This document shows, piece by piece, positions 31,056-40,757 of a stretch of DNA of 64,000 bases. The notes below the pieces were generated by a model. The model did no database searches, had not been told where the DNA came from, and was given only the letters and a program-made list of their open reading frames with translations. Origin of the DNA: CAYSAD01 sp964428955 (GTDB lineage Bacteria > Patescibacteriota > Saccharimonadia > Saccharimonadales > Saccharimonadaceae); the NCBI GenBank assembly GCA_964428955.1, contig CAYSAD010000001.1:1-64000 (forward strand), given 5' to 3'. Each line of letters begins with the position of its first letter. Position 1 is the first letter of the stretch. Both the position numbers and the translations under genes were made by a program.

Positions 31056-32565
31056 GGGCGTATAGACTAAGAATTTGTTTATCATAGGTAGTAGTCCGAA
31101 CTAGATGATAATCCGAAGGTGGCGTGAATAATTGCGACTGGCCAGCCCAATGGATAACGTAGACTGTTTTGTCACGAATGGCCGTAGGGCTATCGACTCG
31201 TTTTTCACTCGTAGAAAGTGGTGCGTAACCACCCTGCATTGCAATAGGATCTGGACTAAAAAAACGTAAATCGCAATCAGTAAAATAATAGGCATTATCG
31301 ATATACGTATAAGCGTCGTCGGCGACAATCACCGTCTTGTCATCGCAATGTACGTCATGTCGTAATTCAGCCGAACGTGGTTGTTGCATGCGTTCAAAAT
31401 TAAAGTTACCAGTACGGTAGAGATTAGTGACGCCGATTGCCATGACGATAACAAGCAACCCGCCCAGCAGCATCGCTTGCTTCTTTAGTCCATACCGCCA
31501 GCCAATCGCCGGTATGCTAGCTAGCCCGATATAAATGAACGGTACAGTGTGGGCCATGTAACGCATAATGAACATCGGCTCTTGCTGGATGATGGAAAGG
31601 ATTGCGTAAAACAGTTGAGGCACGGTAGCCAGGGCCGCCAAGAACAGCAAACATCGGCGCACATCACGCCCTGCTCGAACGTAGCTCACCGCGAAAATGT
31701 AACCAACCAGGGATAACACGAGTACGATCGTCAACGACACCATGCCACTCAGTTGCCACTGTGGTGTATAGAAAAATATAAAACCGGTCATAGTAGCCAA
31801 TTGTGTCAGTGTGATTTCCCCACCAATTCCCGGTAGGGCCGAGTGTGTCAGCTGGTGGAAAAAGGTTGGCATATACGGGACAAATAAAACGATTGCCAGA
31901 ATATAACTTCGTAGCCATGGGCTACGAAAAATTTCTTTTTGTTTCTTTTGTTTCAAGTCACTAATCGCTAACCAAACAACGTGCGCGATCCAAATCGCGA
32001 CGCTCATGTAGAGCGTATACATACCGAGCGCAACGAGTACGGCATACGTAATCCAATACTTTTTTCCGCCACGTTGCCGAGCATAAACTAAAAACAGGGT
32101 TGCTAGTACACCGATAAATCCAACTAGTGCGTACATACGGATTTCATAGCCATAACGCAAAAGAAATGGGCTCAGTACTAATAACGGCACGCTCCAGATG
32201 GCGATGCGGCTACTAAATAATTTCCGAATGAGTAAGAAACTTACCCCGATCGTCCCAACCGCAAACAGAGCGCTCAAGCTACGCAGTGCAAACTCGCTCC
32301 AACCAAATACCCCAGCCCAAACTTTGAGTAGAAGATAGTAAAATGGTGGATGCGCATCGACCGCCGTCAACGACAGCAAATCATGGACTGGTGATTTCGC
32401 CACAATGATCGTGTAGCCTTCGTCAAACCAAACCGATTGACCGTGTGCGAGCACCATGATGATACCGTACGTTACCAAACCCAAAGCTAGCACGATAGAC
32501 AGAACCATCCACCGGTTTTTAATCAGCGCTCTTTTTTCGGTCGATCGTTTGGAAATATGTGACAT
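31042..32565 (-). CDS. GT39/ArnT-like membrane glycosyltransferase
   Basis: 507 aa. About eleven transmembrane helices and the periplasmic W-F-D-E-G-Y-T motif with the catalytic Asp/Glu pair, then D-A-H-P-P-F-Y-Y-L-L-L-K-V-W, typical of polyprenyl-phosphate-sugar transferases (PMT/ArnT). It probably transfers a sugar to a protein, lipid or wall glycan outside the membrane. The ATG at 32565 follows a TATAAC (32576-32581, minus) by 10 nt. Confidence 0.85.
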   Translation of the reverse strand: MSHISKRSTEKRALIKNRWMVLSIVLALGLVTYGIIMVLAHGQSVWFDEGYTIIVAKSPVHDLLSLTAVDAHPPFYYLLLKVWAGVFGWSEFALRSLSALFAVGTIGVSFLLIRKLFSSRIAIWSVPLLVLSPFLLRYGYEIRMYALVGFIGVLATLFLVYARQRGGKKYWITYAVLVALGMYTLYMSVAIWIAHVVWLAISDLKQKKQKEIFRSPWLRSYILAIVLFVPYMPTFFHQLTHSALPGIGGEITLTQLATMTGFIFFYTPQWQLSGMVSLTIVLVLSLVGYIFAVSYVRAGRDVRRCLLFLAALATVPQLFYAILSIIQQEPMFIMRYMAHTVPFIYIGLASIPAIGWRYGLKKQAMLLGGLLVIVMAIGVTNLYRTGNFNFERMQQPRSAELRHDVHCDDKTVIVADDAYTYIDNAYYFTDCDLRFFSPDPIAMQGGYAPLSTSEKRVDSPTAIRDKTVYVIHWAGQSQLFTPPSDYHLVRTTTYDKQILSLYALNVE

Positions 32566-32654
32566 AGTTTCTTTAGTTATACAGGATAGTTGCGGCAAAT
32601 GCCACTGGTGTTACGACCAGATATGCGCTATAATTTGTCAAGGAAAACACCTAT

Positions 32655-32731
32655 CGGGGTGTGGCGCAGTTGGCTAGCGCGCGCGGTTTGGGACCGTGAG
32701 GTCGAAGGTTCGAATCCTTTCACCCCGACCA
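32655..32731 (+). tRNA. tRNA-Pro (TGG)
   Basis: Acceptor CGGGGTG/CACCCCG, anticodon loop TTTGGGA, encoded CCA. A TATAAT at 32629-32634 lies about 20 nt upstream. Confidence 0.95.
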
Positions 32732-32765
32732 AATAAAAAGTCCGTCTTGTACGGGCTTTTTATTT
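32731..32765 (+). terminator. Terminator of tRNA-Pro
   Basis: AAATAAAAAG (32731-32740) and CCGT pair with ACGG and CTTTTTATTT (32756-32765); T-rich descending arm. Confidence 0.85.
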
Positions 32766-32781
32766 TATGCCACTTACTATT

Positions 32782-32979
32782 CTAACCATGTTTGTTTTCT
32801 TCCAGTCCATCAATTAGCTCACTATCGCTGGCATCATCGAGCTCGTAGGCCAACTCTTCGGGTGGCAAGCCCGGCGGCATGAAGTCATCATCTGGTATCG
32901 GCGGCTCGTCTTCAGCAAGCTGGGCATCAGTGTCCAAGTCATCCTGGTAATTACGAAGTTCTATGTCATTTTGTTCCAT
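32782..32979 (-). CDS. Small acidic protein, 65 aa
   Basis: More than a quarter Asp/Glu, Pro-rich in the middle (D-E-P-P-I-P-D-D-D-F-M-P-P-G-L-P-P-E-E), no hydrophobic core. The ATG at 32979 follows an AGGAGGTG site, one of the best in the window, so expression is likely. Possibly a disordered regulator; family unknown. Confidence 0.6.
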   Translation of the reverse strand: MEQNDIELRNYQDDLDTDAQLAEDEPPIPDDDFMPPGLPPEELAYELDDASDSELIDGLEENKHG

Positions 32980-33088
32980 AAACACCTCCTCTTCTTACCT
33001 CACCATTTCATGCTGGCACAGGAAGCTTAATTTTCACTGTAAGGCTCGATGATTGACAAACATAGCCGACGCGCTTTAGGCTAGACTT

Positions 33089-33538
33089 ATGTCGTCATTT
33101 CATCTAGAACCAATGGCCGTCTCGGCAACGCTTCATTGTTTGACCGGCTGCGCCATTGGTGAAATCATCGGTATGGTTGTCGGAACTGCATTTAATCTTC
33201 ATAATGTTGTCACTATCATCTTAGCAATCGTACTGGCGTTCATATTTGGCTACGGCCTATCAATTCGATCAGTCGTACGTCATGGGATCAGCCTAAGGCG
33301 CGCTTTGAAACTCGTACTGGCAGCCGATACCTTGTCTATCGCGACGATGGAATTAGTTGATAACGGTGTTGTAGCGCTCATTCCGAACGCGCTTAATGCC
33401 ACGCTTGGCGACTGGCTGTTTTGGCTTAGCTTAGCACTGTCACTAGTAGCGGCATTCATCGCCGCCTATCCGGTGAATAATTACCTGCTGTCGCGCGGTA
33501 AGGGCCACGCCTTACTGCACGAACACCACCATCACTAG
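33089..33538 (+). CDS. DUF4396-type membrane protein
   Basis: 149 aa with four transmembrane helices. The opening L-H-C-L-T-G-C-A-I-G-E-I-I-G-M-V matches DUF4396. The C-terminus ends in a His cluster (H-E-H-H-H-H), suggesting metal binding. Function unknown; the convergent rny gene ends 4 bp away. Confidence 0.75.
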   Translation: MSSFHLEPMAVSATLHCLTGCAIGEIIGMVVGTAFNLHNVVTIILAIVLAFIFGYGLSIRSVVRHGISLRRALKLVLAADTLSIATMELVDNGVVALIPNALNATLGDWLFWLSLALSLVAAFIAAYPVNNYLLSRGKGHALLHEHHHH

Positions 33539-33542
33539 GAAA

Positions 33543-35033
33543 TTATTTGGCGAATTCGATAGCGCGAGTTTCACGAATAACATTTACTTTTATCGTACCT
33601 GGATACTGCATGGTACTTTCGACTTTGTTGGCGATATCACGCGCCAACTTGATAGCCGACAGGTCATCAACCGACTTGTTATTCACCATGATGCGAACCT
33701 CGCGACCAGCGCTGATAGCGTAGGCCTTATCGATACCATTAAAGCTGAGGGCAATATTTTCCAGATCACGCATGCGTTCAGCAAAGTTTTCAGCGCTGAT
33801 ATTACGCGCGCCCGGCCGAGCAGCCGATAGTGCGTCACAAACACGCACGATCAAAGCTTCTGGCGTCGTGGCTTCGACGTCGTCATGGTGGGCTTCGATG
33901 GCGTGAACGATTTCTTTGCTCATACCATACTTACGCGCCAGTTCGGCACCGATGTGATGATGCTTACCCTCGATCTTATGTGTGACGGCTTTACCGATAT
34001 CATGCAACAGTGTAGCGGTTTTAGTAATCCGCACGTCGGCACCAATTTCCTCTGCGATCAGTCCAGCCATGTGAGCCATTTCGGTACTGTGCAATAGTAC
34101 GTTCTGACCGTAGCTAGTACGAAATTTTAATTCGCCAAGCAGCTGGATCAATTCTTTCGGAATACCGACGACGCCGACATCGCGGGCGGCATCTTCACCG
34201 GCGCGAATAACCTCTTTCTCGATCTGTTTCTCACTTTTCGCTACGACTTCTTCGATTCGACCTGGGTGAATCCGACCATCTTTCATCAGCGCTTCCAGTG
34301 TCAAACGTGCGACTTGGCGGCGAATCGGATCGAAACTCGAGAGCACGACCATACCTGGCGTGTCGTCCACTAAGATATCAACACCAGTGGCACGTTGCAG
34401 CGCCTGGATGTTACGGCCTTCTTTGCCGATGATACGGCCTTTCATTTCATCGTCAGTCAATTTGATAGCCGTCACGGTCCGCTCGGCAGTTACTTCCGAG
34501 CTCATACGTTCCATGGCTGTTACCAAAATAGTCTGGGCATTTTCTTCAGCTTCATCGACAGCTTCTTTTTGCAATTTTACGACTAAGTCAACCATATCCT
34601 GCTTGATGTCGCGTTCGGTCATCTGCATCAGTTTTTCGGCCGCATCAGACTTGCTGAGTTTGGCGATCTTTTCTAACTTCTCTTGTTGACGAGAGCGGAT
34701 TTCGCGGATTTCGGATTTCAATTCATCGACTTCACCCTCTTGTGTGCGTAATTTCTCAGTCCGCTTGTCGAGGTCATCTAATTTTCTATCGAGATTGGTA
34801 TCGCGATCAGCTAGTCGGTCTTCCATCTTCTTGATTTCTTTGCGTCGTTCATTTTCAAGCTCGACGGCTTCGTCTTTAGCCTTCAGTACAATGTCACTGG
34901 CTTTTTGTTTGGCTGCCGTCAGGGCTTTTTCGGCTTTCTGCTTACCGCTGGCGGTCTGGCCACGTGAATACGCAACTGTCCCACCCACGCCGAAAATAGC
35001 GCCCGCTAAGATGGCGATTATTGTTTCTATCAT
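33543..35033 (-). CDS. rny: Ribonuclease Y
   Basis: 496 aa. An N-terminal membrane anchor (about 1-20) and a long Lys/Glu coiled coil (about 30-180) lead to a KH domain (I-G-K-E-G-R-N-I-Q-A-L) and an HD domain with L-L-H-D-I-G-K-A and the downstream H-H-H-I-G-A-E. It starts mRNA decay at the membrane. GGAAGGAAA precedes the ATG. I see no gene in the 171 nt to tsaB. Confidence 0.95.
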   Translation of the reverse strand: MIETIIAILAGAIFGVGGTVAYSRGQTASGKQKAEKALTAAKQKASDIVLKAKDEAVELENERRKEIKKMEDRLADRDTNLDRKLDDLDKRTEKLRTQEGEVDELKSEIREIRSRQQEKLEKIAKLSKSDAAEKLMQMTERDIKQDMVDLVVKLQKEAVDEAEENAQTILVTAMERMSSEVTAERTVTAIKLTDDEMKGRIIGKEGRNIQALQRATGVDILVDDTPGMVVLSSFDPIRRQVARLTLEALMKDGRIHPGRIEEVVAKSEKQIEKEVIRAGEDAARDVGVVGIPKELIQLLGELKFRTSYGQNVLLHSTEMAHMAGLIAEEIGADVRITKTATLLHDIGKAVTHKIEGKHHHIGAELARKYGMSKEIVHAIEAHHDDVEATTPEALIVRVCDALSAARPGARNISAENFAERMRDLENIALSFNGIDKAYAISAGREVRIMVNNKSVDDLSAIKLARDIANKVESTMQYPGTIKVNVIRETRAIEFAK

Positions 35034-35204
35034 AGTGTTTCCTTCCTCAACCAGCTCCCGCCAAGTGTTCGTCTTGGCGCTTATAGTGTAATCAAGAGCG
35101 GTCGATTGTTTCTAAAAAATTAGCTTCAGTCTGCCTAAAACGGACTGTGTTTATTGTAGCGCGTTGTAAGCTATTGTGGCAATATTTTGACACCAGATAA
35201 GAAA

Positions 35205-35591
35205 TTATTTGCGCGGTTTGGTAATGTGCGCATCACTCCCATAAAAAGGTAGAGCGATTTTGTCGTTGTCACCATTTCCCAGTCGCGTTAACGCCTGGCC
35301 TTGCCAAGCTTCACCTTGTTCGGCCACGATTGGCACATTCAAACTATCGGCCAAAGTATTGAGCACAGTCATGCCAATACGTAGCCCAGTGAAACTACCC
35401 GGACCTTGGAACACGCCGATGCCAGTAATATCCTGCCAGGTCTTGCCACGCGTGGCCAGTTGTTCGTGTAAATAGCCCAATAAGCCTTTAGCAAGTTGTC
35501 GGTCAGCCTGCCATGCATCATCAAAGTGGCTATCACCGTCAATCAGCGACAATCTGCAAATTGGCGTGGAGGTATCGAGCAGTATAATCAC
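35205..35591 (-). CDS. tsaB: TsaB, tRNA threonylcarbamoyladenosine synthesis (short form)
   Basis: 128 aa against about 220-230 for typical TsaB, so only the N-terminal ASKHA half and a short tail are kept. The family motif G-P-G-S-F-T-G-L-R-I-G is intact. TsaB forms the TsaD-TsaB-TsaE complex that installs t6A on ANN-decoding tRNAs. It overlaps tsaE by 4 nt. Confidence 0.88.
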   Translation of the reverse strand: MIILLDTSTPICRLSLIDGDSHFDDAWQADRQLAKGLLGYLHEQLATRGKTWQDITGIGVFQGPGSFTGLRIGMTVLNTLADSLNVPIVAEQGEAWQGQALTRLGNGDNDKIALPFYGSDAHITKPRK

Positions 35592-36028
35592 ATCGCCACC
35601 TTTGGTGCGCTCAGTTCATTAACCTCAAGTAGGCGCTCGGTTTCACTTGGTGAAGTAAAACGAATTTGTAACCGTTTCGCGGGCAAGACATTCTCGGCAA
35701 TAGCCGCCCACTCAATGACCGTCACGACGCGCGAATCGCTAATTGATTCTGCCAAGTCGTGCGCCATAATCCCCGTATCGTGTAGCCGGTAAAAATCATA
35801 GTGGGCCAGCTCCAAACCGTCACGCGCTGAATAAACACGGCTAATCGTGAAGCTCGGACTTTGGATGTCTTCGTTGATGCCAAGCCCCAGTCCAATTCCC
35901 TTAGTAAGTGTGGTTTTACCGGCACCAACATCACCGACCAACTCTACTACTTCACCGCCGACAAATGAACGACCAAGTTTCTCACCAAACGCCTGCATCG
36001 CCACAGCGCTTTCTATCTGTATTGTCAT
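35588..36028 (-). CDS. tsaE: TsaE, ATPase for tRNA t6A synthesis
   Basis: 146 aa, full length. Walker A reads G-D-V-G-A-G-K-T-T-L, followed by Q-S-P-S-F-T-I and H-Y-D-F-Y-R-L, all diagnostic. The start at 36028 is supported by TATACT (36036-36041, minus) 7 nt upstream. First gene of the tsaE-tsaB pair, divergent from pilB. Confidence 0.94.
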   Translation of the reverse strand: MTIQIESAVAMQAFGEKLGRSFVGGEVVELVGDVGAGKTTLTKGIGLGLGINEDIQSPSFTISRVYSARDGLELAHYDFYRLHDTGIMAHDLAESISDSRVVTVIEWAAIAENVLPAKRLQIRFTSPSETERLLEVNELSAPKVAM

Positions 36029-36087
36029 ATAGATAAGTATACCACTGGTATTTTTAGCCACATCTATTACAATGGAGCGTAAGCAGT

Positions 36088-37872
36088 ATGCGTATTTCCG
36101 ATGCAACCATGGAACAAATGCTCGAGCGCAGTGGTGTGGCTACTAAAGAGCAGCTTGAAACTCTCAAAGATGAGAGCATTCATTCACGTCAGCCATTGCA
36201 AGACATCGTCATTGACAAAAAATTGATGGACGAAAAAACCATCGTTAAAGCCTTCGCCGATTACACCCAGATTCCATTCATCGAACTGGACCCGCACGAT
36301 ATTCCTTCGGCAGTTCTCATGAAAATTCCTGAACGTATCGCCAGACAATACAACACTATTTTGTTCCAAATCGACGACGACGGCACAATGCATATGGCGA
36401 TGGAAGATCCTGATGACGTCCAAGCGCTCAATTTCATCCAAAAAGAAATCGGTGAAAATACCAAAGTCTATATTGCCACACATGAGAACATTTTAGCTTG
36501 TCTCGAAAATTATCGCGGTGATGTGAACGAAGAACTGAACGAGGTTATCGACATCCAACGTGAGGGGACCCCGGGTGACACTCAAACCGTGTCGGAAGAT
36601 GATATCGCCGAAGATTCGCCAATTGCTCAGACCGTCAACCTATTACTGGAATATGCCGTTCGTTCCAATGCTAGCGACATCCACATCGAGCCACGCGAGG
36701 ATTTCGTGCAGATTCGCTATCGTATCGATGGCGTCTTACAAGAAGTTAATCGCCTGCCGCGCAACGTGCTCAATGCGTTGATTAGTCGTATTAAGATTTT
36801 GTCGAATCTGAAGATTGACGAGCGACGCGTACCACAGGATGGCCGTTTCAAGATAAAGGTTGGTGGCAAGCAATATGCTTTTCGTGTCAGCACACTACCT
36901 ATTACCGATGGCGAAAAGGTCGCTATGCGTATCCTTGATGAAAGTAATGATGCCTTAACACTCGAGCAACTCGGCTATTGGGGCAAATCACTAGCGACCA
37001 TGAATGATGCATTGACTGAACCAAACGGTATGATCCTTGTGACCGGACCGACTGGTTCTGGAAAGTCAACCAGTCTGTTCAGTGTCCTGACCCGCATGAA
37101 CACGCCAGACGTCAACATCTCGACGATTGAGGATCCGGTTGAATATAAAATTCCCGGTGTCAATCAAACCCAGACTAATTCAAAAGCTGGCATGACATTC
37201 GCTAACGGCCTCCGTTCGCTACTGCGTCAAGACCCGAATATCATTATGGTTGGTGAGATTCGCGACAGCGAGACGGCCGACCTGGCCGTTCAAGCAGCCC
37301 TGACTGGCCACTTGGTTTTTACCACTTTGCACACCAATAATGCCGCCACTACTCTACCGCGACTACTCGACATGCAAGTTGAACCGTTCTTAATCGCCAG
37401 TACTGTCAAAGCAGTCATCGGTCAACGATTGGTCCGACGATTGTGTATGGTTTGTCGCCAAAAATATCAACCGACCGCAGCTGAAAATCAAACCGTCGTC
37501 GAATTGTTTCACCTGCGTGAGGGTCAAGACTTTAAGTACATTCATCAACTCGAAGTTGATGCAAACAAAGAACATGTCGGTGGTGATACACCACTAGGTT
37601 CAACCGACCAAGGAGTTGAGACGTTATGGAAGGCTACAATCGGAGGTTGTGATGACTGCAATCATACCGGCTACAAAGGCCGGGTTGGTATTTACGAGGC
37701 GCTTGGTAACACTATACCCATCCAGAAGCTCATCATGGCTGGCGCAACCAGCAGTGAAATCCAAGATAAAGCAATTAGTGAAGGTATGATTACCATGCAG
37801 ACCGATGGTCTCATAAAAGCGCTCCGTGGCGAGACGACGGTCGAAGAAATTATACGAGCGACCAAGGAATAA
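36088..37872 (+). CDS. pilB: Type IV pilus extension ATPase
   Basis: 594 aa. An N-terminal MshE/T2SSE-N domain (about 1-150) is followed by the secretion ATPase core: G-P-T-G-S-G-K-S-T, the Asp box, the Walker B V-G-E-I-R-D and the His box T-L-H-T-N-N. A tetracysteine zinc site (C-M-V-C and C-D-D-C) is retained, with an insert between the pairs. It powers pilin polymerisation. First of a tight operon pilB-pilC-pilM-pilN-pilO; GGAG lies 9 nt before the ATG. Confidence 0.96.
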   Translation: MRISDATMEQMLERSGVATKEQLETLKDESIHSRQPLQDIVIDKKLMDEKTIVKAFADYTQIPFIELDPHDIPSAVLMKIPERIARQYNTILFQIDDDGTMHMAMEDPDDVQALNFIQKEIGENTKVYIATHENILACLENYRGDVNEELNEVIDIQREGTPGDTQTVSEDDIAEDSPIAQTVNLLLEYAVRSNASDIHIEPREDFVQIRYRIDGVLQEVNRLPRNVLNALISRIKILSNLKIDERRVPQDGRFKIKVGGKQYAFRVSTLPITDGEKVAMRILDESNDALTLEQLGYWGKSLATMNDALTEPNGMILVTGPTGSGKSTSLFSVLTRMNTPDVNISTIEDPVEYKIPGVNQTQTNSKAGMTFANGLRSLLRQDPNIIMVGEIRDSETADLAVQAALTGHLVFTTLHTNNAATTLPRLLDMQVEPFLIASTVKAVIGQRLVRRLCMVCRQKYQPTAAENQTVVELFHLREGQDFKYIHQLEVDANKEHVGGDTPLGSTDQGVETLWKATIGGCDDCNHTGYKGRVGIYEALGNTIPIQKLIMAGATSSEIQDKAISEGMITMQTDGLIKALRGETTVEEIIRATKE

Positions 37873-37873
37873 T

Positions 37874-39100
37874 ATGGCACGCTTCGAATACATCGCCACA
37901 AATACACAGGGCAAACCGGTCAAAGGCAGTCTCGATGTAACCGATCGTGCCGCGGCGATGGGAATACTTGCTAAGCAACACTTGCGGCCGATTAGCATCA
38001 AAGAAAAAAGTGGGGGCGGAAAATTCAATTTCAATGATTTTTTGGGCGGCGACAAGGTTAAATCCGATGATTTGGTCATTTTTACCCGTCAACTCAGCAC
38101 CATGATTGGCGCTGGTGTACCACTGTTGCGCGGCATTAATTCCCTATACTCCCACGCCGAAAACCCGGCATTAAAGAAGATTCTGAGCAATGTCATCAAA
38201 GATGTCGAAGCTGGTGACGGGCTGGGTGATGCCCTGTCAAAATATCCTAACACCTTTAATGACGTCTACGTCAACATGGTACGAGCCGGTGAAGCAGCCG
38301 GTATTCTCGACGAGATTTTGAAACGATTGGCTCTGCAACAGGAAAAGAACTCTTCGATTCGCAAAAGCATCAAAAGCGCCATGATATACCCAACAGTGCT
38401 GATGACGATTATGACCATTGCGTTCTTTGGCCTGATGATATTTGTCATTCCACAAATCGGCAATATCTTGACGGGACTCGGCGGGCCGGACGCTAAGTTG
38501 CCACTTATCACCCGTATCATGCTCGGTATCAGCTCGTTCATGGTTCATTTCTGGTTCGTTCTGATTCCGATCGTCGTCGGCATTGTCGTGCTTATAGCTC
38601 GCTACCTCAAGACGCCGAGCGGCCGATCACAATTCCATCATCTCATCCTGAAGATTCCTGGCATAAACGACGTTATCCGCAAAGTTGCAGTGGCTCGCTT
38701 TGCTCGGACTTTCTCGGCTTTAATGGGAGCAGGTGTGGCCGTCCTCGAAGCCCTTAGTGTCACTGGCCATGCGATCGGCAACGTTGCTTACGAAGACGCC
38801 CTGCTTGCCGCCGGTCAGGAAGTGAAGAACGGTAAACAACTCTCTAGCGTGATTGAAGGTTACGAGAGTCTATTCCCAGCCATCGTCGCCCAAATGCTGG
38901 CTGTCGGTGAAGAAACCGGCCAAACCGACACGGTACTTATAAAAGTGGCTGACTTCTACGAAGAAGAGGTTGACGTTGCCATCAAGGGCCTCAGTTCCAT
39001 CATCGAACCAGTCATGATTCTCATTATGGGAACGGCAGTCGGCCTGATTGCTGCCAGTGTCATGGTACCGATTGCCAGCCTGTCGCAAAGTATCAAATAG
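37874..39100 (+). CDS. pilC: Type IV pilus inner-membrane platform protein
   Basis: 408 aa. The opening M-A-R-F-E-Y-I-A-T-N-T-Q-G-K-P-V-K-G and two repeated T2SSF domains (about 70-195 and 270-400) with three membrane helices define the family. It starts one base after the pilB stop. It anchors the PilB motor and pilin assembly. Confidence 0.95.
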   Translation: MARFEYIATNTQGKPVKGSLDVTDRAAAMGILAKQHLRPISIKEKSGGGKFNFNDFLGGDKVKSDDLVIFTRQLSTMIGAGVPLLRGINSLYSHAENPALKKILSNVIKDVEAGDGLGDALSKYPNTFNDVYVNMVRAGEAAGILDEILKRLALQQEKNSSIRKSIKSAMIYPTVLMTIMTIAFFGLMIFVIPQIGNILTGLGGPDAKLPLITRIMLGISSFMVHFWFVLIPIVVGIVVLIARYLKTPSGRSQFHHLILKIPGINDVIRKVAVARFARTFSALMGAGVAVLEALSVTGHAIGNVAYEDALLAAGQEVKNGKQLSSVIEGYESLFPAIVAQMLAVGEETGQTDTVLIKVADFYEEEVDVAIKGLSSIIEPVMILIMGTAVGLIAASVMVPIASLSQSIK

Positions 39101-39159
39101 CCGCTGGCAAAGCATACCGCTCATGCTATAATGACAGATAAGCAACCAAGTGGGCATCA

Positions 39160-40212
39160 ATGGCTAAATTATTCTATCACGACAAACCAATCATCGGACT
39201 CGACATCAGCCAGACTGGCATGAAAGTCATGGCTATTGATTACAAAAAATGGCAAGTGACTGGTTACGGTTCGATTGATCTTGACCCACAAAAAGTCCAA
39301 GAAGCGCTTGATGGTGGCAGTACTTATCTCGACGACAACTTGCGCTCGCTTTTGAAAGAGAACCTGGTCGGCGAACTAGCTAGCCCACACACGGTTCTGG
39401 GTGTTCCGACTGGCCGGACGTTCTCGCGGACCTTCACAATCCCCGCCTCAACCGAAAATACGCTAAAGGATGCCGTTGAGATTGAGGTTGATCAATACAT
39501 TCCAATCCCGATGGCCGCGTTGTATGTTGATTGGGAAATTATTGAACGTAACAAAGAGACTATCACGGTTCTAATGTCAGCCGTACCGCGAACATTGATC
39601 GACAGCTGCCTGACTATCGCCGAAAATGCCGGCCTGACCGTTAGTATGATCGAACCAAGTATCAGCGCCGTCGCTCGGGTTCTGGAACATACCGAGGACG
39701 GTCATTTGCCTACGGTCATCATCGATATCGGTTCAGCCAGCACTGATATTGCCGTACTCGACGGCTCAATTCGCGTGACCGGTGGCGTCGGAATCGGCGG
39801 CAACACATTCACGCTGTCTATCGCTAAAAAAATGAATATCGCCCTAGAAAATGCTCATCAGCTAAAAGTACTGAATGGCCTGGCCGCTGGTAATCGTCAA
39901 GCTAAAATCCAGACAGCCCTAAAACCAAACCTCGATCGGATATTGTCAGAAACTCGTAAGGTGATCCGCTACTATAATGAGCGCTTGAGTAGCGATAGGA
40001 AGATTGAGCAAGTCCTGGTGGTAGGTGCTGGGAGCAACGTACCTGGAATCGGCGATTATTTTACCGATAACCTAGTGATGCCGGCCCGCGTCGCTAACCC
40101 CTGGCAGAAACTTGATTTCGGCCACCTTCCCCAACCAGCTAAACAGTTTCGCCCACGGTATATCACCGTGGCGGGTCTAGCCAGTGTAACCCCCGAGGCG
40201 ATTTGGCAATGA
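39160..40212 (+). CDS. pilM: Type IV pilus assembly actin-like protein
   Basis: 350 aa, ASKHA fold: I-I-G-L-D-I-S-Q-T-G phosphate loop 1, I-I-D-I-G-S-A-S-T-D phosphate loop 2 and V-V-G-A-G-S-N-V-P-G. It binds PilN and links the motor to the alignment complex. A TATAAT-like box sits about 30 nt upstream in the 59-nt gap after pilC, so internal initiation is possible. Confidence 0.93.
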   Translation: MAKLFYHDKPIIGLDISQTGMKVMAIDYKKWQVTGYGSIDLDPQKVQEALDGGSTYLDDNLRSLLKENLVGELASPHTVLGVPTGRTFSRTFTIPASTENTLKDAVEIEVDQYIPIPMAALYVDWEIIERNKETITVLMSAVPRTLIDSCLTIAENAGLTVSMIEPSISAVARVLEHTEDGHLPTVIIDIGSASTDIAVLDGSIRVTGGVGIGGNTFTLSIAKKMNIALENAHQLKVLNGLAAGNRQAKIQTALKPNLDRILSETRKVIRYYNERLSSDRKIEQVLVVGAGSNVPGIGDYFTDNLVMPARVANPWQKLDFGHLPQPAKQFRPRYITVAGLASVTPEAIWQ

Positions 40213-40757
40213 TTAACCTACTACCGGAAGAGCAGAAGAGACAAATCAAGGCCGCCCGGTCTAACGTGCTTTTGATTCGTTATAATTTGATGCTACTTGG
40301 CGTGTTGGTTTTTCTTGGACTGGCACTCGCGATTAGCTATTACTTCCTTATTAGCGCCAAAACAACGGCTGAAACGACTATCAAAGACAATTCAGCCAAA
40401 GAGAGTACGTACGCTCAAGTGAAAGTTGAAGCTGACCAATTCCGCGTCAAGCTTGGCGACGCTAACACGGTGCTCAACGGACAACTCCGTTATTCAAAAG
40501 CAGCCCTGGCTATCGGCCATTTGATTCCAAACGGCGCGGCACTTGAGAACCTTAAACTTGACGCATCGAGTTTTAATACGCCGACGACATTTACCTTTGA
40601 CGTTTCTGGTGAAACGGCGGCGGCAAACTTGATTCAGAACTTCAACAGTTCGCCACTTTTTTCAGGTGTCACTAAAGGAAAGATTTCAAAAGGCAGCGGT
40701 AGTTATCCATACACGATTGACTTGACGATGATAATCAATAGGGAAGCTGCCACGTGA
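40209..40757 (+). CDS. pilN: Type IV pilus alignment protein PilN
   Basis: 182 aa. M-I-N-L-L-P-E-E-Q-K-R-Q is the PilM-binding PilN signature. One transmembrane helix (about 22-46) precedes a periplasmic-type coiled coil and ferredoxin-like domain. The ATGA overlap with pilM fixes the start at 40209. Confidence 0.9.
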   Translation: MINLLPEEQKRQIKAARSNVLLIRYNLMLLGVLVFLGLALAISYYFLISAKTTAETTIKDNSAKESTYAQVKVEADQFRVKLGDANTVLNGQLRYSKAALAIGHLIPNGAALENLKLDASSFNTPTTFTFDVSGETAAANLIQNFNSSPLFSGVTKGKISKGSGSYPYTIDLTMIINREAAT

